From assembly GCA_031426455.1 (NCBI GenBank), contig JANPLI010000107.1, forward strand, positions 1-16,184: a DNA stretch of 16,184 nt, written 5' to 3'. A program made the translations under genes and the position numbers. The notes under the pieces were generated by a model. That model saw nothing but the letters and a program-made list of their open reading frames with translations, did not search any database and was not told where the DNA came from. Shown here piece after piece: positions 7,501-13,688 of this stretch. This DNA is from JANNMJ01 sp031426455. GTDB taxonomy: Bacteria > Bacteroidota > Bacteroidia > Cytophagales > Hymenobacteraceae. Positions within the stretch are counted from its first letter, which is position 1. The number at the start of each line of letters is the position of its first letter.

Positions 7501-8073
7501 CTACTTCACTGCCGACAACTCCACGTCGTCTACATAAAGCGGCCCAGTAAGTCCTGGCCCCCAGGCGAAAACCTCCAGATGGTCGGCGCCCGTCACCCGC
7601 GCATCGAGTGGAAATGTCAGTTCGCGCGCGGTCCAGGCACCGACTGGTACGTCGGCCGCACCCAAGGTTTCGAACTGGAGCTTCTCGTCGGTATCGCCTT
7701 TGGTGATCTTGACGGCTATCCCGCCGCTCAGCTCCGGGGCACTTCGGAAGAACCACGCCCGCAGACGCAGTTTGCTGGGGCGCGCGGCGCTGGCCTGAGC
7801 CAGCGGCAGCCGGCAGCCATAGCCGTACTCCTGGCCCGGGCCCACGCGCACTGACCAGCGGCCCGAATGCGCCTGCTCTATCGAAAGCGAGGGTACGTCA
7901 GGGTGTACCCAGCCGCTGACGGCTTCGAAATCATTGACTATGATGCGGTTGGCTAAATCGGTGGCTGACGGGTTATCGAAGGAAGCGTGGCAGGCCGTCA
8001 GCAGGCTTAGCAGCCCGCCAGCCGTCATCCTTAGACGAGGACAGAACCACGAACGCAGGAATGGGCGAAACAT
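7501..8073 (-). CDS. Lipoprotein with a carbohydrate-binding jelly-roll-like domain
   Basis: 190 residues from ATG 8073-8071; a TTG just before it adds one residue. The signal region has several Arg, then MTAGGLLSLLTAC with lipobox Cys28. The mature protein is one beta-rich domain: IIVNDFEAVSGW at the start, then EQAHSGRWSVRV, KLRLRAWFFRS, GAWTARELTFPLD, ADHLEVFAWG and a terminal YVDDVELS strand. This is the pattern of carbohydrate-binding-module jelly rolls (a DFE-x-x-x-GW opening, an HSG-x-x-S/A-V-x-V strand and a Y-x-DD end). The same module forms the C-terminus of the convergent membrane protein, and a decayed relative of it lies at 4879-4971. It is likely anchored in the envelope, facing glycans; no ligand can be named. 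No catalytic motif is seen. Confidence 0.82.
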   Translation of the reverse strand: MFRPFLRSWFCPRLRMTAGGLLSLLTACHASFDNPSATDLANRIIVNDFEAVSGWVHPDVPSLSIEQAHSGRWSVRVGPGQEYGYGCRLPLAQASAARPSKLRLRAWFFRSAPELSGGIAVKITKGDTDEKLQFETLGAADVPVGAWTARELTFPLDARVTGADHLEVFAWGPGLTGPLYVDDVELSAVK

Positions 8074-8076
8074 CAA

Positions 8077-8567
8077 CCAGAAAGAGAAAACAGATAATGA
8101 AAAGGCCGATGGGCCAGCTCAACGCGCTGGCTGGGGGAGCCGCAAACCTACCGCATAATGGGTACCCGAGTCACCATGCCAAGGGTGCGGTAACTGGCGC
8201 GGGAGATCTCGTGTGGGTGCCAATGTGTAGTTCGTGATCTTGCGAGGCGCACTAGCACGGGGGGCATCTAGCACACGCAGTAGCGCGGAGTCGTGGCCTG
8301 CTGGCCCGAAGAGCGTCCAGAGAAGAGTGGCAGGCGAAAAGGGCGGAGTAAACGTATCAGCAGCCACGTGCTGAACGGAAAAATCAGCAGTAGTCCCAAC
8401 ACTACCCCTCACGTCAGCCCGGCGGAAGGAAAACGTACCAAGCGCGGAGTAACAGGAGCGGAAGGTGGAATAGAAGGCGTCATAAGCGTCCGCAAAGAAA
8501 CACCCTCGCCTGGCCACAGGCTAAGCGTGGGCGTATTTTCGTCTTTCTTCGCCCCACCCCCTATCCG
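8077..8567. other. Gene-poor stretch, possible decayed gene on minus strand
   Basis: About 490 bases with no convincing intact gene. On the minus strand one frame is open from GTG 8517 to 8119 (132 residues), but it has no recognised motif. A second minus-strand frame holds a clear membrane-like stretch (VLGLLLIFPFSTWLLIRLL, around 8340-8400) that is cut by stops on both sides (a TGA just upstream and a TAG soon after). Sense-looking segments split across frames suggest a degraded membrane-protein gene, but this could be chance in GC-rich DNA. The right end holds the presumed promoter of the aldehyde dehydrogenase gene. Confidence 0.35.
8534..8541 (+). promoter_or_regulatory. TATTTTCG, candidate -7 box of the aldehyde dehydrogenase gene
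   Basis: TATTTTCG lies 26 bases before ATG 8568. The surrounding 13 bases GCGTATTTTCGTC (8531-8543) occur again, identical, on the minus strand at 11268-11256, also upstream of a gene. It differs at one base from TAnnTTTG. Confidence 0.35.
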
Positions 8568-10019
8568 ATGCTTACCCTTGCCAACTACCTCGGCGGCGCG
8601 CTGGTGCCGCCCGCCGCCGGCGCTTACCTCGACGTATTCGAGCCAGCCACGGGGCGCGCGTTCGCCCGCGTCCCGGCTTCCGACGCCACCGACGTGGATG
8701 CCGCCGTGCGCGCTGCCCGCACCGCTTTTCCGGCCTGGCGTGATACGCCGGCCGAAGCGCGCGGGCGCTTGCTGGTGCGGCTGGCCGAGCTGATCGAGCG
8801 CGACCTCGACCGGTTCGCTGAGGCCGAAAGCCGCGACAATGGCAAGCCCGTCGGCCTGGCCCGCGCGGTGGACATTCCGCGTGCCGCCGCCAACCTGCGC
8901 TTTTTCGGCACCGCCACCGAACACTTTGCCGCCGAAAGCCACTGGCACGAAGGCGCCCGCGCCCTGAACTACACCCTGCGGCGCCCGTGGGGCGTGGTGG
9001 CCTGCATCTCGCCCTGGAACCTGCCGCTTTACCTCTTTACCTGGAAGATTGCGCCTGCCCTGGCTGCTGGCAACTGCGTGGTCGCCAAGCCGTCGGAGCT
9101 GACGCCTTATACCGCCTACCTGTTTAGTGAGCTGTGCCTCGAAGCGGGACTGCCGCCGGGCGTGCTGAATATCCTGCACGGCACTGGCCCGGCCGTGGGC
9201 GCGCCGCTGTGCGCGCATCCGCAGGTGCCGGTCATCTCGTTCACGGGCGGCACGGCCACGGGGCGGCACATCGCCCAGCGCGCGGCGCCGCTGTTCAAAA
9301 AGCTCTCGCTGGAGTTAGGAGGTAAGAACCCAACGCTCGTTTTTGCCGACTGCGACTTTGCCCCCACCGTCGCTCAGGTGGTGCGGGCGGCGTTCCGCAA
9401 TCAGGGGCAGATTTGCCTCTGCGGCTCGCGCATTCTGGTCGAGCGCCCACTTTATGAACGTTTTAAGGCGGCTTTTTTGGCGGAAGTTGGGAAGCTGACC
9501 GTCGGCGACCCCACCGAAGCGGCGACGGATCAGGGCGCCCTCGTCAGCGAAGCACATTTACATAAAGTGCTGGCCTACGTGGACCTGGCCCGCCAGGAAG
9601 GCGGCACCGTGCTGACCGGCGGCCACCGCCTGACGCTGCCCGGCCGTTGCGCCGACGGCTGGTTTATGGTGCCCACCGTGATTGAGGGGCTGGGGCCGGG
9701 CTGCCGCGTTAATCAGGAGGAAATCTTCGGTCCGGTGGTCACGCTGCTGCCCTTCGACACCGAAGTCGACGCCCTGCACATCGCCAACGACACCCCCTAC
9801 GGCCTCGCCGCATCGGTTTGGACCCAGGACCTGAACCGCGCGCACCGCGTGGCGGGCGCCCTGGAGATGGGCATCGTTTGGTTGAACTGCTGGATGCTGC
9901 GCGACCTGCGTACCCCGTTCGGCGGCGCCAAGCAGAGCGGCGTGGGCCGCGAAGGCGGTTGGGAAGCCTTACGCTTCTTTACGGAAGCGAAAAACGTATG
10001 CGTGCAGGTGGGCGGGTAA
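8568..10019 (+). CDS. NAD-dependent aldehyde dehydrogenase, (amino/hydroxy)muconic-semialdehyde dehydrogenase-like
   Basis: 483 residues, a full-length ALDH. SPWNLPL contains the oxyanion Asn151; AKPSE has Lys174 for cofactor binding; SFTGGTATG (about 224-232) is the Rossmann glycine motif; LELGGKN contains the general base Glu249; GQICLCGSR has the catalytic Cys283; EEIFGPV is the usual NAD-pocket stretch. The C-terminal LNCWMLRDLRTPFGG...FTEAKNVCV is characteristic of the ALDH8A1/2-aminomuconic and 2-hydroxymuconic semialdehyde dehydrogenases, so the substrate is probably a muconic semialdehyde from tryptophan (kynurenine) or aromatic breakdown. No other gene of those routes is in the window, so the substrate remains an inference. 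It is cytosolic. It is convergent with the GNAT gene, with 55 bases between stops. Confidence 0.9.
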   Translation: MLTLANYLGGALVPPAAGAYLDVFEPATGRAFARVPASDATDVDAAVRAARTAFPAWRDTPAEARGRLLVRLAELIERDLDRFAEAESRDNGKPVGLARAVDIPRAAANLRFFGTATEHFAAESHWHEGARALNYTLRRPWGVVACISPWNLPLYLFTWKIAPALAAGNCVVAKPSELTPYTAYLFSELCLEAGLPPGVLNILHGTGPAVGAPLCAHPQVPVISFTGGTATGRHIAQRAAPLFKKLSLELGGKNPTLVFADCDFAPTVAQVVRAAFRNQGQICLCGSRILVERPLYERFKAAFLAEVGKLTVGDPTEAATDQGALVSEAHLHKVLAYVDLARQEGGTVLTGGHRLTLPGRCADGWFMVPTVIEGLGPGCRVNQEEIFGPVVTLLPFDTEVDALHIANDTPYGLAASVWTQDLNRAHRVAGALEMGIVWLNCWMLRDLRTPFGGAKQSGVGREGGWEALRFFTEAKNVCVQVGG

Positions 10020-10074
10020 GAGAGCTTTGCTAGCGGCGGCGTAGTGGTCAGCAAACGGCTTCTCCGCTTCTGAA

Positions 10075-10560
10075 TCACGTCAGTACCAGCATTCCGTTCA
10101 GCCATTCCGGGTCGAGGTGGGCACCGTAACGTTGGTAGAACCCGATGGCCGGCTCGTTCCATTCCAATACCTGCCAGCGGAGGCCGGTGGCGCCCTGGCG
10201 GCGGGCTTCGGCAATCACCGCCTCGAACAGGAGCCGGCCGATGCCCTGCCCCCGTGCCGCTTCGGTCACTACCAGGTCTTCGAGGTACAGCCGTCGTCCT
10301 TTCCAGGTGGAATAGGCCGGGAAATACAGCGCCAGCCCCAGCAGCGGGCCGGGGGATGGCCCGTCGTCGTCCGGGGCAGGTTCGGCGACCAGAAACTCGA
10401 AGATTCGGTTCGGGCCGAAACCGTCCGTCGTCATCGATTCGACGGTTGTCACGACGGCGTCCGGGGCGCGCTCATACACGGCCAGTTCCTGAATCAGGGT
10501 AAGCGCGGCGGGCAGGTCGGCGGCAGTGCCGGGGCGGATGCGGACGGGCGGATGGGGCAC
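10075..10560 (-). CDS. GNAT N-acetyltransferase, SSAT-like (diamine/thialysine type)
   Basis: 161 residues from GTG 10560-10558. GNAT acetyl-CoA signature RGQGIG at 103-108, preceded by the strand LYLEDLVV (91-98). WNEP (134-137) and FYQRYGA (141-147) match the C-terminal motif of spermidine/spermine acetyltransferases, where the equivalent tyrosine (here Tyr142) is the proposed general acid. The N-terminal VYERAPDAV and the ALYFPAYSTW stretch also match that family. It would transfer acetyl from acetyl-CoA to a primary amine such as a polyamine or thialysine. A Pro/Asp-rich loop (about 61-72) is a small insertion. It follows the membrane/coiled-coil gene by 53 bases and may be cotranscribed with it. 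Family assignment is good; the exact substrate is unknown. Confidence 0.87.
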   Translation of the reverse strand: MPHPPVRIRPGTAADLPAALTLIQELAVYERAPDAVVTTVESMTTDGFGPNRIFEFLVAEPAPDDDGPSPGPLLGLALYFPAYSTWKGRRLYLEDLVVTEAARGQGIGRLLFEAVIAEARRQGATGLRWQVLEWNEPAIGFYQRYGAHLDPEWLNGMLVLT

Positions 10561-10613
10561 GGAGGCAGGTAGTAGGAAAAGGGGCTGCGGAACGGGCAGG
10601 ACGCCCTGCCTGG

Positions 10614-11174
10614 CTACTGAATAGGCGGCCGACCGACACTTGCGGCCCGCGCACCATTAGCGGCACTTACGGTTGCGGTAGCGGCCAGGCGGGCCAGTTC
10701 GTCGCGTACCTGTTCCCGCACCAGCGCCTGTATCTGCTCGGGCGTCAAGGCAGTTGACGGCGCGGCGGTGGCAGGTATACTATGTTGGTCGAGCGCTTCC
10801 AGGCGGGTCCGCAGTTCGTCGATTTCCCGCTTGCGCTTATCCAGTCGGCGCTGGGTCCGCCCCGACGATTCCGAGGCCGCATCCTGACCCACGGGGCTGG
10901 GCGCCGGAGTGCCGCTGCTGCGGTAGAGCCAGAAAATCAGCAGCAGATTCAGCAGGCCCAGGGCGGTGCTGAAGTACGAAAGCCACGAGGGCGTTTCGCT
11001 CGACGTTTTACCCAGCAGGGAAAGGCCGCCCGTTGCCTCGCTACCGATTTCGGCCAGTTGCGTCGAATCCGATTCGGCGGCGATACACACCACGGACATT
11101 CCCAACATCAGCCCGCCAACAAGCAGAGCATTAAGCCAGGGGGCGGGTAGCCGAAGCGGAAAACGGAACATCAT
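10614..11174 (-). CDS. Membrane protein with a C-terminal basic coiled coil, unknown
   Basis: 186 residues from ATG 11174-11172. The frame is open back to a GTG at 11270, only 21 bases after the upstream gene's stop; that longer form would add a hydrophobic N-terminus. From the ATG there is a signal-like segment (about 13-32, ALLVGGLMLGMSVVCIA), a short polar region, a clear membrane segment (about 68-87, WLSYFSTALGLLNLLLIFWLY), then a polar region with a heptad-like basic helix (QRRLDKRKREIDELRTRLEAL) and a second helix TPEQIQALVREQVRDELARL. This is likely an inner-membrane protein with a cytoplasmic or periplasmic coiled coil. I know no named family. It sits between a sugar nucleotidyltransferase and a GNAT gene on the same strand. 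Confidence 0.7.
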   Translation of the reverse strand: MMFRFPLRLPAPWLNALLVGGLMLGMSVVCIAAESDSTQLAEIGSEATGGLSLLGKTSSETPSWLSYFSTALGLLNLLLIFWLYRSSGTPAPSPVGQDAASESSGRTQRRLDKRKREIDELRTRLEALDQHSIPATAAPSTALTPEQIQALVREQVRDELARLAATATVSAANGARAASVGRPPIQ

Positions 11175-11257
11175 AATAATACCCAGACAGAAGAAGCCGA
11201 ATAAAGGATAGGCGGCAATTTGCCCGAAAAAGGGGTATGATACCGTACACAGCGGGA

Positions 11258-11265
11258 CGAAAATA
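11258..11265 (-). promoter_or_regulatory. TATTTTCG, candidate -7 box
   Basis: On the minus strand, TATTTTCG sits inside GCGTATTTTCGTC, identical over 13 bases to the region before the aldehyde dehydrogenase gene. It is 83 bases upstream of ATG 11174 and just after the end of the nucleotidyltransferase gene. It supports the shorter start of the membrane protein. Confidence 0.3.
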
Positions 11266-11291
11266 CGCACGGCGCAGCACTGATGCGGAGC

Positions 11292-12329
11292 TTAGCCGCC
11301 ATTACCGCCCACGGGCAGGGCGCTTTCCTGAAAATTGATGTCGGTATCGTCGCCCAGGTTCAGGCTGTGGCCCATTCCCTGAAAGGCCGCATCGGAGCCA
11401 ATGATGGAATTATATAGCACCGCGTGGCCAAGCTGCGAGTAGGCACCGATGATCGAATCGCTCAGGATCGAGGCGGTAATCGTGGTGTGGTCGCCGATGG
11501 CCACGTTGGGGCCAATGATGGCGTGACGAATGCGGCAGCGCCGGCCGATGGAAACCGGCGGGATGATGATCGAATCCGGAAACTCGGCGGCGTAGTCGCG
11601 GGCGGGGCGGTAGCCGGGGCGGTTGAGCAGCGTGGCGTTGGCGGCCAGCAGGGTTTCCTTCCGCCCGCAGTCGAACCAGTGATCGACGGGCGCCACCGAG
11701 AAGCGCTCGCCCTGGCGGATCATCCGGTCCAGGGCATCGGTCAGATAAAATTCGTGGTTCAGGGCGCGGGCATCGTCGCGGATCATCTCGTCGAGGGCCG
11801 CAATCAGGCGCTTGGGTTCCAGTAGTTTGTAAAGGCCCACCAGCGCCAGATTCGACTTTGGAATGCGCGGCTTTTCCACGGCGCGCGTCACGTAGCCGTC
11901 GCCGTCCACTTCCACTACCCCAAACTCGGTGGGTACTTTCACCGGCTTGACGCCCAGCACCGATTCGGGCCTGGCGAGGATGGCGGCCAGATCGACATCG
12001 ACGATGGTGTCGCCCAGGGCAATCAGAATCGCGTCGGCGTCGCGGTACAGTTCCCGCGCCACCCAAAGCGCGTGGCCGGAGCCTTCGCGCGGCTCCTGCA
12101 CCACAAACTCGGCGCGCAGTTGCGGATACCGTTCGCGGACGAAGCGTTCGATTTTCTCGCCCAGGTAGCCAATGATGAATACAAAGTCGGTGATGCCGAC
12201 GGCGGCGATGCGTTCGATAATGTGGCCCAGAATGGTATTGTCGGCCACCGGCACCAGGCTTTTAGGCTGCGTGTGAGTGTGGGGGCGCAGGCGCTGGCCA
12301 ATGCCGGCGACGGGAATGACGGCTTTCAC
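11292..12329 (-). CDS. Sugar-1-phosphate nucleotidyltransferase with left-handed beta-helix tail
   Basis: 345 residues from GTG 12329-12327, chosen because the family begins MKAVIPVAG; the open frame extends 22 residues further without similarity. GIGQRLRPHT (9-18) is the nucleotide-binding GxGxRLxPxT signature, KSLVPV (23-28) contains the conserved lysine, LGDT (105-108) has the metal-binding Asp107, and EKP is at 152-154. Residues about 257-333 carry hexapeptide-like repeats (IGPNVAIGD, DSIIGAYS, NSIIG) of a left-handed beta helix. It makes an NDP-sugar from NTP and a sugar 1-phosphate (glucose-1-phosphate thymidylyltransferase-like or UTP-type), feeding surface polysaccharide or nucleotide-sugar pools. 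It is cytosolic. It heads a likely minus-strand run with the membrane/coiled-coil and GNAT genes. Nucleotide and sugar specificity cannot be read from sequence. Confidence 0.92.
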   Translation of the reverse strand: MKAVIPVAGIGQRLRPHTHTQPKSLVPVADNTILGHIIERIAAVGITDFVFIIGYLGEKIERFVRERYPQLRAEFVVQEPREGSGHALWVARELYRDADAILIALGDTIVDVDLAAILARPESVLGVKPVKVPTEFGVVEVDGDGYVTRAVEKPRIPKSNLALVGLYKLLEPKRLIAALDEMIRDDARALNHEFYLTDALDRMIRQGERFSVAPVDHWFDCGRKETLLAANATLLNRPGYRPARDYAAEFPDSIIIPPVSIGRRCRIRHAIIGPNVAIGDHTTITASILSDSIIGAYSQLGHAVLYNSIIGSDAAFQGMGHSLNLGDDTDINFQESALPVGGNGG

Positions 12330-12526
12330 GGGAGAGGCAAAACGGCGAAAGAAGGACGATGCACCCCGTGTCGGATGGGCCGGCCGGGTTTGCAACCGTA
12401 AAGGTGGGGCGCGCGCCGCAACATCGGTCGCCGCTGGGGCGTAAGCGGCCCGGCCGGTTCCGGCCTTGCTCCGGGTTCGTACCTTGCGGCCCGGTGTTAT
12501 CCCCTTTTAATTTGCTTTGTCGCCGA

Positions 12527-13105
12527 ATGAAACGTTATCTGCTGTATTTTTTCGCTCTGCTGACGTTGGTTTCCCAGTCGTCGTGCGGCTATAACTCGAT
12601 GGTCGAGAAGGACGCCGTCGTCGATGCCCAATGGGCGAAGGTGCAGAGCGCCTACCAGCGCCGCGCCGACCTGATTCCGAACCTGGTGAATACGGTGAAG
12701 GGCGCCGCCAACTTTGAAAAATCGACGCTCGAAGCTGTCATCAGCGCGCGGGCGCGGGCCACCAGCGTCCAGCTTTCGGCGGATCAGCTCACGCCCGAAA
12801 ACCTTCAGAAATTTCAGGCAGCTCAAAGCCAGCTTTCCTCGGGCCTGGGCCGGCTGCTCGCCGTAGCCGAAAGTTACCCCGACCTAAAAGCCAATGCCAA
12901 CTTTCAGGGCCTGCAAAGCCAGATCGAGGGTACCGAAAACCGCATCAACGTGGAGCGCAACAACTTCAATGATGCCGTGAAGGACTACAATGTTTACATC
13001 CGCTCGTTCCCGAATAACATCTTCGCGGGCTGGTTCGGCTTCCAGAAAAAAGGCTTCTTCGCCGCCGATGCCGGCGCCCAAAACGCGCCGAAGGTAGAGT
13101 TTTAG
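12527..13105 (+). CDS. lemA: LemA family protein
   Basis: 192 residues from ATG 12527. The N-terminus is a membrane anchor or lipoprotein signal (MKRYLLYFFALLTLVSQSSCG; the Cys20 lipobox QSSC is weak). Next comes the LemA core: YNSMVEKDAVVDAQWAKV and YQRRADLIPNLVNTVKG (43-59), long helices rich in Gln/Ala, and the conserved NRINVERNNFNDAVKDYN stretch followed by SFPNNIFAGWFGF. Length and motifs match the Bacteroidota form. LemA proteins are helical envelope proteins of poorly known function. The gene starts the usual lemA/TPM/TPM cluster. A TACCTTGC stretch at 12480 may be a degenerate -7 box; it is not exact. Confidence 0.93.
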   Translation: MKRYLLYFFALLTLVSQSSCGYNSMVEKDAVVDAQWAKVQSAYQRRADLIPNLVNTVKGAANFEKSTLEAVISARARATSVQLSADQLTPENLQKFQAAQSQLSSGLGRLLAVAESYPDLKANANFQGLQSQIEGTENRINVERNNFNDAVKDYNVYIRSFPNNIFAGWFGFQKKGFFAADAGAQNAPKVEF

Positions 13106-13106
13106 G

Positions 13107-13179
13107 GGTTTATAGTTGATGGTTTATCGTTTTTAGGCGAAGCCGCAAACCAAAAACTACAAACCAAAAACCATAAACC
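13107..13179. repeat. AT-rich imperfect inverted repeat between lemA and the TPM gene
   Basis: Arms 13107-13136 and 13150-13179 pair at about 24 of 30 positions around a 13-base loop. The second arm also contains a tandem copy of CAAACCAAAAAC (13146-13157 and 13160-13171), then CATAAACC. This is far more AT-rich than the surrounding genes and leaves three bases before the next ATG. Confidence 0.6.
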
Positions 13180-13182
13180 AGG

Positions 13183-13620
13183 ATGAACCCCACCATCTCC
13201 GACCACCAGATTGCCCGTATCGAGGAGGCCGTGCGCGCCGCCGAGCGCCGTACGTCCGGGGAGGTGCGAGTGCATATCGAAGAAAACCGCCCCGCGGGCG
13301 TCGAAACGCTGGACCGCGCCGTCGAGGTCTTTCATTCGTTGGGGATGGAAAAAACGGCCCAGCGGAACGGCGTGCTGTTCTACGTGGCGACTGAGACGCG
13401 CAACTTCGCCATCATCGGCGACCAGGGCATCGATGCCGTGGTGCCAACCGGTTTTTGGGACGGGGTTCGGGACCGCGTCCTGACTGACTTCAAACGCGGC
13501 CACTACGCTAACGGCCTCGTCGCGGGCCTGGGGCTGGCGGCCGAACAGTTGGCCCGCTACTTCCCCTTCGACGCTACCGCCGACCAGAACGAGCTGCCCG
13601 ATACCGTCTCGCGCGGCTGA
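13183..13620 (+). CDS. TPM-domain protein, soluble
   Basis: 145 residues from ATG 13183. No signal peptide, so it is probably cytosolic. The TPM (DUF477/YgcG-type) fold is seen as IARIEEAVRAAERRTSGEVRVHI near the N-terminus, NGVLFYVATETRNFAIIGDQGIDAVV in the middle and a C-terminal helix rich in Ala/Leu ending YFPF. The GEVRVHI, ...FAIIGDQGID pattern is typical of the small TPM proteins encoded next to LemA. Function is unknown; TPM domains occur in envelope-linked clusters and in photosystem-repair proteins. It lies 77 bases after lemA and 68 bases before the next TPM gene. Confidence 0.9.
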   Translation: MNPTISDHQIARIEEAVRAAERRTSGEVRVHIEENRPAGVETLDRAVEVFHSLGMEKTAQRNGVLFYVATETRNFAIIGDQGIDAVVPTGFWDGVRDRVLTDFKRGHYANGLVAGLGLAAEQLARYFPFDATADQNELPDTVSRG

Positions 13621-13631
13621 ACCACGGGCAT

Positions 13632-13652
13632 CGGCGTGGTCGTGCCACGCCG
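13632..13652 (+). terminator. Hairpin between the two TPM genes
   Basis: Perfect 8-base stem CGGCGTGG/CCACGCCG around a 5-base loop in the 68-base gap between same-strand genes. No T tract; it may attenuate or stabilise the transcript. Confidence 0.35.
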
Positions 13653-13688
13653 TCGCGGGCCGACGCTTACCCCTTGTTTCCTGATCTA

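Noticed and set aside
8409..9269. 286-codon minus-strand frame overlapping the aldehyde dehydrogenase
   Set aside because: Mostly antisense to a clear aldehyde dehydrogenase; only its last part enters the gene-poor gap, and it ends in simple Pro/Ser stretches.
10030..10062. TTTGCT...AGCAAA inverted repeat between the convergent ALDH and GNAT genes
   Set aside because: Only six paired bases with a long loop and no T tract; too weak to call a terminator.
12359..12526. In-frame extension upstream of lemA
   Set aside because: It would put 56 Arg/Pro-rich residues before a clear membrane anchor; lemA proteins start at the MKRYLL position.
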